The notes below the pieces were generated by a model. It was not told where the DNA came from, ran no database searches, and saw nothing but the letters and a program-made list of their open reading frames with translations. This document shows, piece by piece, positions 1-8,842 of a stretch of 64,000 bases of DNA. This DNA is from Chryseosolibacter sp035628595 (GTDB taxonomy: Bacteria; Bacteroidota; Bacteroidia; Cytophagales; Cyclobacteriaceae), in NCBI GenBank assembly GCA_035628595.1, contig DASPJN010000143.1, positions 1-64,000 on the forward strand, written 5' to 3'. Both the position numbers and the translations under genes were made by a program. Every line of letters starts with the position of its first letter. Positions within the stretch are counted from its first letter, which is position 1.

Positions 1-98
1 ACTTTTGCCAGTACTGTCCCCTGAATGCCCTTGACAAGTTTATTCAGGCGAACGATCGGTGTATTTCCGATAGTTTCTACGATCGAGTTGTAAATCAT
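1..98 (-). CDS. Cysteine synthase / cystathionine beta-synthase family protein, N-terminal fragment
   Basis: Only the first 32 codons are present; the gene starts at the ATG at 98-96 and runs off the left edge of the window. The visible residues 8-21 read ETIGNTPIVRLNKL, the hallmark N-terminus of fold-type II PLP enzymes of the CysK/CBS family, where IGNTP lies just before the cofactor lysine region. These enzymes make cysteine from O-acetylserine or condense serine with homocysteine. The segment KLVKGI followed by LAK resembles CBS-type members more than CysK, but 32 residues cannot decide. The PLP lysine and any CBS regulatory domains lie outside the window. Confidence 0.8.
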   Translation of the reverse strand, partial: MIYNSIVETIGNTPIVRLNKLVKGIQGTVLAK

Positions 99-117
99 GT
101 TATTGAAAAATTGCCCG

Positions 118-125
118 TAAAGTTA
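118..125 (-). promoter_or_regulatory. Possible Bacteroidota -7 box for the cysteine synthase-like gene
   Basis: On the minus strand this reads TAACTTTA, seven of eight positions of the Bacteroidota -7 consensus TAnnTTTG, about 20 bases before the ATG at 98. No clear TTG -33 element was found at the usual distance, so this is weak. Confidence 0.25.
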
Positions 126-240
126 AGAATTCCCGCGGTAAAGCTTTGCTAAAAGATCGTTAAGAGCGCATGAGAAAATAACTTTTGCGAGTCGGTGAAT
201 TTGTGATTCAAAGTTTGGAGGTTTTCCCTGTTTGCCAAAT

Positions 241-1173
241 TTAACCGGCCGCTCCGGCAAGCAGATATAAAACCGCCATCCGCACAGCGACACCGTTCTC
301 CACCTGATCAAGAATGATGGAATGATGCGAATCGGCGGCATCGCTGGTGAGTTCCACCCCTCGGTTAATTGGCCCGGGGTGCATAATCACAATTTGCTTT
401 TTCAAACTGTCGAGCATCGCTTTGCTGATGCCATAATAAAGTGAATACTCGCGTAGCGAAGGAAAGTATTTTATCTGCTGGCGCTCAAGCTGTATCCTCA
501 ATACGTTGGCGACGTCACACCATTGCAATGCTTTCATGACATCGAGTTCAACCTGAACACCGAGTTGACCGATGAATTTCGGTAGCAATGTCGGAGGGCC
601 GCAAACCATCACTTTCGCGCCAAGTTTCTGCAACGCAAATATGTTTGACAGTGCTACGCGTGAGTGAAGGATATCGCCAATAATTGCGATCTTTTTTCCT
701 GCGACAGCCCCGAGTTTTTCACGGATCGAAAATGAATCGAGTAGTGCCTGCGTTGGATGTTCATGTGTACCATCGCCGGCATTCACGATATTTGCTTTGA
801 TGTGCCTGGCGAGATAGTATGGAGCCCCCGGGCTCGCATGACGCATGACGACCATATCGACCTTCATCGCCAGTATGTTGTTCACTGTGTCAAGCAACGT
901 TTCACCCTTTTTTACCGAGCTATTCGATGCGGAAAAGTTTACAACATCTGCAGATAATCTCTTTTCTGCGAGTTCAAAAGAAAGTCTTGTGCGCGTCGAG
1001 TTTTCAAAAAAGATATTAGCGATCGTGATGTCCCGCAACGAAGGTACTTTCTTGATCGGTCGGTTAATAATGTCTTTGAAATTGTCTGCAGTTTGAAAAA
1101 TGAGTTCTATGTCTTCTTTGGTAATGTCTTTGATGCCGAGCAGATGTTTTTGACTGAGTTTAGACATTGTCAT
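241..1173 (-). CDS. pyrB: Aspartate carbamoyltransferase catalytic subunit
   Basis: This enzyme condenses carbamoyl phosphate with L-aspartate to give N-carbamoyl-L-aspartate, the committed step of pyrimidine synthesis. The 310-residue length fits the catalytic chain. Carbamoyl-phosphate binding residues STRTR are at 59-63, HPTQALLD at 139-146 and HPGPINRG at 265-272. No regulatory subunit gene (pyrI) is next to it. The ATG overlaps the pyrR stop codon by one base (TAATG), which argues for co-transcription and translational coupling; a second in-frame ATG two codons downstream is an alternative start. Confidence 0.95.
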   Translation of the reverse strand: MTMSKLSQKHLLGIKDITKEDIELIFQTADNFKDIINRPIKKVPSLRDITIANIFFENSTRTRLSFELAEKRLSADVVNFSASNSSVKKGETLLDTVNNILAMKVDMVVMRHASPGAPYYLARHIKANIVNAGDGTHEHPTQALLDSFSIREKLGAVAGKKIAIIGDILHSRVALSNIFALQKLGAKVMVCGPPTLLPKFIGQLGVQVELDVMKALQWCDVANVLRIQLERQQIKYFPSLREYSLYYGISKAMLDSLKKQIVIMHPGPINRGVELTSDAADSHHSIILDQVENGVAVRMAVLYLLAGAAG

Positions 1174-1715
1174 TAATCCTTATTGATTAGCCAGATCTTA
1201 TTTTGCGAATGGCCCTGTGCTTCGAGTTCTACTAAGACGCGTTGAGAGCTGAGTGTATTGACCACCCGGCCGACATAGTCTGCTTCAATTGGTAGCTCCC
1301 GATTGTACTTCCGGTCGATTAATACAAGTAGCTCGACTTTTTCGGGCCGTCCGAATGTAATGAGTGCATCCAGCGCCGCACGGATGGTTCGTCCCGTAAA
1401 TAACACATCGTCAACGAGCACTACCTTTTTTCCTTCGATAATGAATGGAATCCTGTTTTCACTTGCTTTGACTGGTGTATCGCGTCTCCGAAAATCATCA
1501 CGATGGAAAGTAGCGTCCAGGTAGCCGAGTGGGATCGATTTCTTAATATTCTTTTCAAGATTGCTATGAATCAGGTCAGCCAGGTAAATACCTCTCGGCT
1601 GCATTCCGATGATGACTGTATCGGAAAAAGTGTTGTGATTTTCAATTAATTGCTGGCAAAGACGACTAACGGTGATGTTGAGTAAGTCAGAATCAAGGAT
1701 TAATTTCTTCTGCAT
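1173..1715 (-). CDS. pyrR: Bifunctional pyr operon regulator / uracil phosphoribosyltransferase PyrR
   Basis: PyrR has a type I phosphoribosyltransferase fold. In Bacillus it binds pyr mRNA to cause attenuation and also converts uracil plus PRPP to UMP. The PRPP-binding motif VVLVDDVLFTGRT spans residues 98-110, and the 180-residue length is typical of the family. Its placement directly before pyrB, with overlapping stop and start codons, supports the assignment over a hypoxanthine or adenine phosphoribosyltransferase. I did not find a convincing PyrR-type anti-terminator hairpin upstream, so the RNA-binding role here is unproven. Confidence 0.92.
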   Translation of the reverse strand: MQKKLILDSDLLNITVSRLCQQLIENHNTFSDTVIIGMQPRGIYLADLIHSNLEKNIKKSIPLGYLDATFHRDDFRRRDTPVKASENRIPFIIEGKKVVLVDDVLFTGRTIRAALDALITFGRPEKVELLVLIDRKYNRELPIEADYVGRVVNTLSSQRVLVELEAQGHSQNKIWLINKD

Positions 1716-1774
1716 ATGCCGACTGCAAATATAGAAAGAATCCGAAAAACCGGGCGATTAATTCGAAATCATTG

Positions 1775-3316
1775 TTAATCCGTGATTTGTTTGATTTTGC
1801 TGACATAGAATACTCTGCGCCTGAATTCTTTGCTCGCATTTTCGATATCCTGCGAGCCGAATCCGTAGTAGTAATTGCCGTATGCGTATTCAAGTTTACC
1901 AGTGTTCGACCGTGCCGACCGCGCAACTTCTCCAGGCAAATTTCCCTGAATCGGAACTTCAGTTTTGCCTTCAACCACCCTGTTATTGGCTATCCTTTTT
2001 GTTCTGATTTTATTGTCGAAAAGATAAATAAGATCGATCTGGTCATCTTCCAACTGGAGTTTCACAAATTGCTCCAGTTTGAAAGAGCGCACGTCATTTA
2101 TCTCGAAGCTGTTATCCCACGCAAGTGTACCGTCGCCATTGAAACCCATGACGACGGCATGTGTGTAGTGATAACCATCAAAAACCCGATCGTTCTGAAG
2201 CATTGAGCCCGAAAAACGATAGGGCAAAAAGAATCCGTTTTGTGAGCGGTTGACGGTTGTATACTTCGGATAAAATGCTTCGCCCAATAATACAAACTGA
2301 TCACCGTATGGAACGATCTCATGTACCAGGAACCGGTAGCTCATTCTGATTTTTTTACCGCGCATTTTCCTCTTTTCGATACGCGTTCGTATCCGATCCT
2401 GACGTTTTGGTTTCAGGTACTTGAAAAAATTTTCAAGGTCAGTGAATGGATAATACTTCATTTGCTGCACACCCGCGGGGTTAAGACTTGCGATAAAAAT
2501 GCCGCGTGAATATTCCTGTGACCTTGTGCCGTAGACTCCTGCCACAAGTTGTGCCTGATTGTTTACAACCACTGATCTCCCGAAAATCAAATGGTTCCCA
2601 TCGTCTGCTGTAACCGGCGAATTCGCGAGTAAATTGCCTTCGCTATCATAGTTGCGGATCCAGATGCATCGTTGTTTGCGATAGTTGAGCGCGCTGATAA
2701 GCACATTAAATGTTCCATCGTCGTTCACCTGGATCTGATTTAGTTCTCCGATTTCATTGAAGATACCCGGTAGTACACGCGATTTTTCGGTGAGGAACGA
2801 AAAGTATAAGACGACTGGTACACGATTGAAATAGCCACCGATAATAACAGCCTTTTCCGTAAGCCTGAATTCAGTTGGCATAAATGGTATGTAGCCTTTA
2901 ATGATGTGCTTCGAATAACTGCCGTCTTTGTCGTTGATAATGAATAGGGATAAATCATTCTTTCTGTAGTCACTGCTTCGCAGTAATAGACACAGGCGTT
3001 CTTGGTGATAAGTTTGACCAACAAGCAGGGAACCGTTATCGATTGTCAGAAATCCATGCCATGATTTAACAAGCGCCGAATCAAGGCGGATGAATTCGAG
3101 CTGTTCAATTTTAGGTCCGGAAAGACGACGATGTAGAAAAACACCATGCTCATAGGCGGGGATGACATCGAAGGCCGCGTCCTCGCTGTTTGTGATGTCG
3201 ACCTCGAAACGCGCGACCTGCTGAACCTGCGCGTGCGTATCAAAGACGAGGTAAATACAAATGACGAAGCCAAGTGCTTTAATGAACCACAATTTTATTG
3301 ATGTAAAACACCTCAC
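1775..3316 (-). CDS. Secreted protein of unknown function, paralogue B
   Basis: I do not recognise a named family. The 513-residue product has a long hydrophobic N-terminus ending around residue 30 (DTHA then QVQQ), which looks like a cleavable signal peptide. It is clearly paralogous to the adjacent upstream gene: both start QV/IVQ..ARFE after the signal, both carry a DLENFFKYLKPKRQDRI-type segment, and both end FYVSKI or FYINKI. Regularly spaced beta-strand-like segments suggest a propeller fold, but no canonical repeat is readable. The ATG lies 38 bases inside the upstream gene; no other ATG exists near the signal peptide, so the overlap appears real unless a TTG is used. Confidence 0.75.
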   Translation of the reverse strand: MRCFTSIKLWFIKALGFVICIYLVFDTHAQVQQVARFEVDITNSEDAAFDVIPAYEHGVFLHRRLSGPKIEQLEFIRLDSALVKSWHGFLTIDNGSLLVGQTYHQERLCLLLRSSDYRKNDLSLFIINDKDGSYSKHIIKGYIPFMPTEFRLTEKAVIIGGYFNRVPVVLYFSFLTEKSRVLPGIFNEIGELNQIQVNDDGTFNVLISALNYRKQRCIWIRNYDSEGNLLANSPVTADDGNHLIFGRSVVVNNQAQLVAGVYGTRSQEYSRGIFIASLNPAGVQQMKYYPFTDLENFFKYLKPKRQDRIRTRIEKRKMRGKKIRMSYRFLVHEIVPYGDQFVLLGEAFYPKYTTVNRSQNGFFLPYRFSGSMLQNDRVFDGYHYTHAVVMGFNGDGTLAWDNSFEINDVRSFKLEQFVKLQLEDDQIDLIYLFDNKIRTKRIANNRVVEGKTEVPIQGNLPGEVARSARSNTGKLEYAYGNYYYGFGSQDIENASKEFRRRVFYVSKIKQITD

Positions 3317-4871
3317 GGGTTTTATTATTTTTTCGTGTGTTATTTCGAAGGGTTTGAAATCCCCAGACGTAAAAACTGTTGTTTGTCCAAAATCTAACGC
3401 CGCCTTCGGAATCTTTGTCGTTTTTTATTTCATCGTAAGGATCCAGCGTTTTGATTTGCTCTGTCACGTCAGTCGAAGTGCCGGCTGTCCTGTCAATCAA
3501 TCTGATCTTAAGATCGGATTCGTCTTTATACAGAAAGACAACCGACTGGTTATTGACATAAAAATCGCCGACCTGGTTGAGGCCCGATTGTTCGACGTCA
3601 TCTAGCTTTATGCTTTCATCCCACTTAATATTCCCCTGGGAATCGAATGCAATTAGTGCGGTTTGATATGTTTTGATATTGTTGACATTTTTCACATTGT
3701 TACCATACTGATACGGTCGATACATACGCATTCCTGGGTAATATCCGGGAAAAAATGAATTGTAGTAGCTATAAGGATTTGAGTAGTACGGATAGCCGTA
3801 TGGACCGGGATTTGGTGAATTGGTCAGTGGTTGATAAACTTCGGCAAGCATTAGGAATCCATCCTGATTTTCGCCGATGACATAAGGAACAACATACGCA
3901 CCAAACGATGGGCGTCGTCCTTCGCGTAAGTCTTCCTGCGTATTCGTTTTAATTCTTTCTTCGCGTTTCGGGTTCAGGTAATTCAGAAAATTCTCTAATT
4001 CGCCGAAGTGATAGTACTTGATCTTTTGCTCTGAAAACGGATCTACAGGAAGCGCGAAAAATCCCAACGCCTGCTTGCTTTGCTTTTCTCCCCATGTGCC
4101 CATAATCATCAGGTCTTCGCGTTTCAATACGCTCGTGATTCCTGTGTGAAGTGAATGATCGTCGCCAATAGCCACAACATCGTCGAGTAGTAAGCTGCCC
4201 ATACGATCATACGTGCGAAAGATCAACTTTCGCTCCGACCTCACACTTCGGTCAATCAAAACAACGTTAAACGTTTCATTCTGATTTACGCGAAGGTCGA
4301 CGAGCTCATTGTTCTTTTGAAAGAAACCCGGGACAACTTTGATGCTTTTTGTCGTCATGTCGTATAACAATACCGTTGGGTCGTTGCTTACATAGCCACC
4401 AAGAACAATCGACGATGACACGCTGGTAAAGTGCGTGACCTTAAAATCAAGTTCTGGCTTTATTTCGTGGCGGCGCCAGGTCGTACTGTCTTGGATGTCG
4501 AAGTCCAGCAGCACGAAATCATTCTTATTGGTTTCGCCAGTTCTGTACAATAGATAAAGATTTTTGTCTGACACTTCATATCCGGCAATCGGGTAGCGCG
4601 ACTCAATCGCAAATTCGATGGTTCGCTTTTCTTGTAATGCCGTGTCCAGGACTACAATTTCCCATGTACGTTTATTGCCGGTGTAGTCGTTCGTTTCGCG
4701 TAGCAGAGCAATTCCATTTTCCTCAAGCGAGATGACGGTGAACGGTTCGTCATTACCTTTTTGCTCTTTTTCAAATCGGGCTGGTTGTACGATCTGCCCA
4801 CACATATCTTGCGTCACGAGTAGCAGAAACGTGATTAAAACGAAACAGTATTGTCTCTTTTGGAACTTCAT
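3279..4871 (-). CDS. Secreted protein of unknown function, paralogue A
   Basis: This 530-residue protein has a signal peptide (hydrophobic residues about 9-25, probable cleavage before QIVQPARFE). It shares its whole length with the downstream paralogue, including the segment ELENFLNYLNPKREERI, the GYVSNDP/GGYFNRVP-type strand and the C-terminal FYINKI. A Tyr/Pro/Gly/Asn-rich stretch around residues 345-385 (PYGYPYYSNPYSYYNSF) is absent from the paralogue and may be a disordered surface loop. It starts two bases after the stop of the EVE gene, so the EVE gene and the two paralogues are probably one operon. Function unknown; extracytoplasmic location is inferred. Confidence 0.75.
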   Translation of the reverse strand: MKFQKRQYCFVLITFLLLVTQDMCGQIVQPARFEKEQKGNDEPFTVISLEENGIALLRETNDYTGNKRTWEIVVLDTALQEKRTIEFAIESRYPIAGYEVSDKNLYLLYRTGETNKNDFVLLDFDIQDSTTWRRHEIKPELDFKVTHFTSVSSSIVLGGYVSNDPTVLLYDMTTKSIKVVPGFFQKNNELVDLRVNQNETFNVVLIDRSVRSERKLIFRTYDRMGSLLLDDVVAIGDDHSLHTGITSVLKREDLMIMGTWGEKQSKQALGFFALPVDPFSEQKIKYYHFGELENFLNYLNPKREERIKTNTQEDLREGRRPSFGAYVVPYVIGENQDGFLMLAEVYQPLTNSPNPGPYGYPYYSNPYSYYNSFFPGYYPGMRMYRPYQYGNNVKNVNNIKTYQTALIAFDSQGNIKWDESIKLDDVEQSGLNQVGDFYVNNQSVVFLYKDESDLKIRLIDRTAGTSTDVTEQIKTLDPYDEIKNDKDSEGGVRFWTNNSFYVWGFQTLRNNTRKNNKTREVFYINKIVVH

Positions 4872-4873
4872 GG

Positions 4874-5278
4874 TTATCGATTCTCGCTTACTGCGATAAT
4901 AATATCAAACTCTTCTTTTTTCACCGGCTGGACGGAAAGACGCGCAACCCGCACAAGTTTCATCTCCGACAAACGCTTATCCGCTTTTACTTCAGACAAC
5001 GTCACGGGTGATTTGAGCGCTTTTTCAGGTTTAAGTTCAACGGCCGTCCACGCAGTATCATTTGGCTCGGGGAATGGCTCTTTGGATACGGTACCGATGC
5101 CCACGATTGCTTTTTCATCACCGGTATGATAAACAAAAACTTTGTCACCCGGCTTCATCGCTTTCAGGTGATTCTTAGCCTGAAAATTTCTAACGCCATC
5201 CCACGTGGTTTTCTTATCCGAAACAAGATTTTTCCACGAATAAGTTTCGGGTTCAGTTTTTACGAGCCAGTAGTTCAT
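4874..5278 (-). CDS. EVE domain-containing protein (thymocyte nuclear protein 1-like)
   Basis: The 134-residue product is a complete stand-alone EVE domain, a PUA-like fold that binds modified bases in nucleic acids. Diagnostic segments are the start MNYWLVKTEPETYSW, TWDGVRNFQAKNHLK at about 25-39 and PGDKVFVYHTGDEKAIVGI at about 43-61. Bacterial members are of uncertain role; some are fused to or near restriction-type defence genes, but nothing of that kind is nearby here. The gene is the first of an apparent operon with the two secreted paralogues. Confidence 0.88.
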   Translation of the reverse strand: MNYWLVKTEPETYSWKNLVSDKKTTWDGVRNFQAKNHLKAMKPGDKVFVYHTGDEKAIVGIGTVSKEPFPEPNDTAWTAVELKPEKALKSPVTLSEVKADKRLSEMKLVRVARLSVQPVKKEEFDIIIAVSENR

Positions 5279-5374
5279 ATTGTTGGTATGTTCGAAAAGT
5301 TAGAATTACATCCCTTAAATTAAGAAAGAAAACATTGAGAGCCGAATGTAATTGCCGGTGATAATGGCAGTACT

Positions 5375-5405
5375 AAACAAAGAAGCCGTTTCAGAGAACG
5401 GCTTC
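5375..5405 (-). terminator. Rho-independent terminator after the PurF-like gene
   Basis: A perfect 9-bp inverted repeat, GAAGCCGTT at 5382-5390 and AACGGCTTC at 5397-5405, has a 6-base loop. Read on the minus strand it is followed by TTTGTTT. It lies 27 bases past the stop of the PurF-like gene. Confidence 0.75.
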
Positions 5406-5431
5406 CAATATTTCAATATGAGCGACTAAGA

Positions 5432-7315
5432 TCAGTAGGCGCGAACGAGCTTTCCATCCATGTAGTTAACATAAGACCTGTTCACTACTTTCATACCACC
5501 AGGTGTGGGATAGTTACCTGTGAAATACCAGTCGCCGCTGTGATGAGGGCATGCTTTGTGAAGGTTATCAACTGTTTGAAAAACAACTTCCAATTCAGCC
5601 TTCATATCGACCGGACGAACGATTTCAGCAACTTTCAATGAGACCTCTTCGTCGGTGAACTGTTCATAAAGCGATTTCACATAATTTATCTGGCTTTGGT
5701 GCCCGCGAGCCCTCGTACACCGCTCGTAAACTTCACCCAGCATATAATCCTGACCCCGTTCTTTCAACAGCGCGATCATCGCGCGAAAAGCAACGAAATC
5801 GCCCATGCGGCTCATGTCAATACCGTAACAGTCGGGGAAACGTATTTGAGGGGCTGACGAAACAACAACAATTTTTTTCGGGCCAAGCCGATCCAGCATC
5901 TTTAAAATACTTTTCTCAAGCGTTGTTCCCCGAACGATCGAGTCATCCATCACAACTATCGTATCCTTGCCTTTCTTGATGACCTCGTATGTAGTATCGT
6001 AAACATTCGCAACCATTTCGTCGCGGTGTTCATCATCTGTTATGAATGTGCGAAGCTTAACGTCTTTTAGTACCAGCTTTTCAATTCTGGGCCTGAAAGA
6101 GATAATATCCTCAATTGAATCTACCGACGGTTTCGCATCAACTATGATTTCCTTTTGCTTTTTGATCAGGTAGTCTTCGACGCCCGCCATTAAACCATAA
6201 AATGCAGTTTCGGCAGTGTTTGGAATATAAGAGAAGACGGTGTTCTTGAGATCAAAATTTATAGAACGAAGAACCTGTGGAACCAACAACCGACCTAGTT
6301 CTTTTCTTTCGCGGTAAATATCCGGATCGTTCCCACGCGAGAAGTAAATACGCTCAAAGCTGCACGATTTTTTCTCGCCGGATTTCATGATTGGTTCCTG
6401 TGAGAATTCACCGCTTTTGGTGATCACCAGCGCGTTGCCAGGCGTAATTTCACTGATCTGGCTGTAGTCGACATTAAATGCTGTTTTGATCGCCGGTTTC
6501 TCGGACGCGACGACAATCACTTCATCATCGGCGTAATAATAGGCCGGACGAATGCCGTTCGGATCTCGAACAACGAACGCTGATCCGGAGCCCGTAAGGC
6601 CAGCCATTGTGTAACCGCCATCAAAGTCCTTACATGCACGTCGTAAAACGCGATGCAGGTCTAATTCATTTTCAATTATTTCAGAGATCTCCCTGTTGGA
6701 GTATTTGTTTTTATATTTTTCAAAAAGAGTCTGAACTTCTTCGTCGAGAAAATGACCAATTTTCTCCATGACGGTTACTGTGTCGACTTTCTCTTTTGGA
6801 TGTTGGCCAAGATTTACGAGGATATCGAATAACTCATCAACATTTGTCATGTTAAAATTCCCAGCCATGACCAGGTTGCGGCTTCGCCAGTTGTTTTGAC
6901 GCAGGAATGGGTGCACATTCTCAATGCTGTTCATTCCGTGTGTGCCGTAGCGCAAGTGTCCGAGCCAAAGCTCACCGGTAAATGCGACGTTCTCCTTTAG
7001 CCAATTTTCATTTCGAAATTTGTCCTTTCCGTACTTCTGGGCTTTCTTATACTTTTTGCTGATTTTTTTGAAGAGGTCGGCGACTGGTTGGGATTTGATG
7101 GAACGGTATCTACTAATGTATCTGTGACCGGGTTCAACGTCGATTTTGATGTTTGCAACCCCAGCTCCGTCCTGGCCTCGATTGTGTTGTTTTTCCATCA
7201 AAATATACATCTTGTTCATGGCGTAGGTTGTGCCATATTTCTCGATGTAGTAAGAAAGAGGCTTTCGTAAGCGGATCAGGGCTACGCCGCATTCGTGAAG
7301 AATCTGGTCACTCAT
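5432..7315 (-). CDS. Long-form amidophosphoribosyltransferase-like protein (class II glutamine amidotransferase plus PRTase)
   Basis: The protein has the PurF architecture: an N-terminal Ntn glutaminase domain with its nucleophile candidate at Cys9 (HECGVALI, requiring removal of an 8-residue propeptide), HNRGQDGAG at about 44-52, and a C-terminal phosphoribosyltransferase domain with the PRPP loop VVMDDSIVRGTT around 453-464. At 627 residues it exceeds typical PurF (about 470-510) because of insertions in the glutaminase half (about 85-125 and 170-225) and a C-terminal extension. Bacteroidota commonly encode such a long form beside a normal PurF. It may make phosphoribosylamine, but that is not certain. 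It follows nuoN and ends at a clear terminator. Confidence 0.85.
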   Translation of the reverse strand: MSDQILHECGVALIRLRKPLSYYIEKYGTTYAMNKMYILMEKQHNRGQDGAGVANIKIDVEPGHRYISRYRSIKSQPVADLFKKISKKYKKAQKYGKDKFRNENWLKENVAFTGELWLGHLRYGTHGMNSIENVHPFLRQNNWRSRNLVMAGNFNMTNVDELFDILVNLGQHPKEKVDTVTVMEKIGHFLDEEVQTLFEKYKNKYSNREISEIIENELDLHRVLRRACKDFDGGYTMAGLTGSGSAFVVRDPNGIRPAYYYADDEVIVVASEKPAIKTAFNVDYSQISEITPGNALVITKSGEFSQEPIMKSGEKKSCSFERIYFSRGNDPDIYRERKELGRLLVPQVLRSINFDLKNTVFSYIPNTAETAFYGLMAGVEDYLIKKQKEIIVDAKPSVDSIEDIISFRPRIEKLVLKDVKLRTFITDDEHRDEMVANVYDTTYEVIKKGKDTIVVMDDSIVRGTTLEKSILKMLDRLGPKKIVVVSSAPQIRFPDCYGIDMSRMGDFVAFRAMIALLKERGQDYMLGEVYERCTRARGHQSQINYVKSLYEQFTDEEVSLKVAEIVRPVDMKAELEVVFQTVDNLHKACPHHSGDWYFTGNYPTPGGMKVVNRSYVNYMDGKLVRAY

Positions 7316-7337
7316 TGTGTTTTTTTAACAATTTACC

Positions 7338-7380
7338 ACACCGGGTGTATAGTATTCTGCATACCGGAATATCAGAATAC
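7338..7380. promoter_or_regulatory. Two adjacent palindromes upstream of the PurF-like gene
   Basis: ACACC-G-GGTGT lies at 7338-7348. A perfect 8-bp inverted repeat, GTATTCTG at 7352-7359 and CAGAATAC at 7373-7380, encloses a near-palindromic centre (ATACCGGAATAT). The right arm overlaps the last codons of nuoN. There is no T-run on the minus strand, so this is not a standard terminator. It could be an operator or leader hairpin for the PurF-like gene starting at 7315. Confidence 0.4.
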
Positions 7381-8832
7381 AAAGGTAACTTTATTAATCC
7401 ATCCCATCAAAATACCCGGTATGAAGAAGCATCCGAGTATTACTAAAACCAGAAGCAGACCTAAAAGATTTAGAAGTGTAATAAAATTTTGTTTTTCAAT
7501 GGTTTGGCCGTGTTTTAGGAAGCTGTAGTAGGGAATCTTCAAATAATAAAAAAGTGAAACAACGGTGTTCATTAGCCCGGCCACAAACAGTATCATCAGA
7601 AGGTTATTGCCTGATTGCTGAACGGTTTCCCAAAGTGCGGAAAAAATGAAAAGTTTCGCTGTGAAACCTGCAGTGGGTGGTAGTCCTGTCAGGGAGATTA
7701 GTCCGATTAAAAGGAGAAGGCTCGCAAAAAAGTGACGGAAGCCTGAACCACTAAATCCCGTGACTGTACTGATACCATTGTGTTCAAAGTACACCAGGTA
7801 AGCAAAAACAAGAAAATTACTGATCGTGTAGATCGCTGCGTAAAACAACAAGAAGCTGGGCCCGGCCGTCCCTGCCGACACAATCCCGATTAACATGAAA
7901 CCTGACTGGGCGATTGATGAATACGCCATCATTCTTTTTGGATTCTGTTGAGTAAGCGCGCCAAAGTTTCCAACGGTTATAGATAAGATGCTGACAATGG
8001 CTACAAGATCATGCGAGCTTATAATGCCGGGCGAATTTTCGAAGGCCGTTGTTATTTTCAGCACAACGGGAATGACCGCAAGTTTGGGAGCGGTCGACAG
8101 CAAAGCGACTACAGGCGTCGGCGCGGATTCATAAACATCCGGCGCCCAGAAATGCATTGGCGCAGCGGCAAGCTTGAAAAACAAACCTGAGAAGATCATG
8201 AAGCAGCCGACAAGGGCCACAAGGGGATTTTCAATAACCGGAAAAACCATTGTGCTGCTGAACAACAGGCTTCCGGTGAAGCCATATATCAGGGTAAATC
8301 CATAAAGCATGGTTGCACTCGCAACAGCACCATAGAGAAAATATTTTAGACTTCCTTCACTTGAAGGTTTTGAAAAAGTAAATCCTGCGAGAATGTACGA
8401 CGGAATTGAAATCAACTCTATGCTGAGAAAAATCAATAGCATGTGATTGCTCATTACAAGCAGGTTTCCGCCAAGTACAATAGCAAGGACAAGGGTTACA
8501 TATTCACTTGTCTTGTTGAGTTGTTGTTTGGCAGCTAGTGTGAGTAGAAAAGTAACCAATGCCGACATCGACACAAATACCTTGAAGTATCCGGCGAACG
8601 AACTATTTTCAAGCATTCCGCCAAACAGTGCGGTTCCATGATCCCAATCGTCTATTATCAAATAGACGCAGAGAAGGGAAACTGCCGCACCGAATAACAA
8701 CGGGATTTCGGGCTTTACTTTTCTGAAAAAGGAAAGGGTTATGCTTGCGATCAAGCCAATGATGATCATCAACTCTGGTTTTATCGCCCGGAGACTTTCC
8801 TGAATATCATATAGTGATTCCTTTATCTCCAC
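7372..8832 (-). CDS. nuoN: NADH-quinone oxidoreductase subunit N
   Basis: NuoN is one of three antiporter-like proton-pumping subunits in the membrane arm of complex I. The 486-residue product is almost entirely transmembrane helices. It carries the core of the proton_antipo_M family, for example MAYSSIAQSGFMLIGI at about 303-318 and APMHFWAPDVYESAPTPV at about 225-242, including the conserved helix-breaking prolines and lysines. It is the last gene of the nuo cluster, 10 bases after nuoM. Confidence 0.95.
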   Translation of the reverse strand: MEIKESLYDIQESLRAIKPELMIIIGLIASITLSFFRKVKPEIPLLFGAAVSLLCVYLIIDDWDHGTALFGGMLENSSFAGYFKVFVSMSALVTFLLTLAAKQQLNKTSEYVTLVLAIVLGGNLLVMSNHMLLIFLSIELISIPSYILAGFTFSKPSSEGSLKYFLYGAVASATMLYGFTLIYGFTGSLLFSSTMVFPVIENPLVALVGCFMIFSGLFFKLAAAPMHFWAPDVYESAPTPVVALLSTAPKLAVIPVVLKITTAFENSPGIISSHDLVAIVSILSITVGNFGALTQQNPKRMMAYSSIAQSGFMLIGIVSAGTAGPSFLLFYAAIYTISNFLVFAYLVYFEHNGISTVTGFSGSGFRHFFASLLLLIGLISLTGLPPTAGFTAKLFIFSALWETVQQSGNNLLMILFVAGLMNTVVSLFYYLKIPYYSFLKHGQTIEKQNFITLLNLLGLLLVLVILGCFFIPGILMGWINKVTFVF

Positions 8833-8842
8833 GAGGTAAAAG

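Noticed and set aside
1772..2206. Plus-strand 144-residue ORF antisense to the secreted paralogue
   Set aside because: No homology or start signal; the opposite strand encodes a protein with a conserved paralogue.
4874..5278. EVE protein as part of a defence island
   Set aside because: EVE domains occur in restriction systems, but the neighbours here are metabolic and secreted-protein genes, with no nuclease or methyltransferase.
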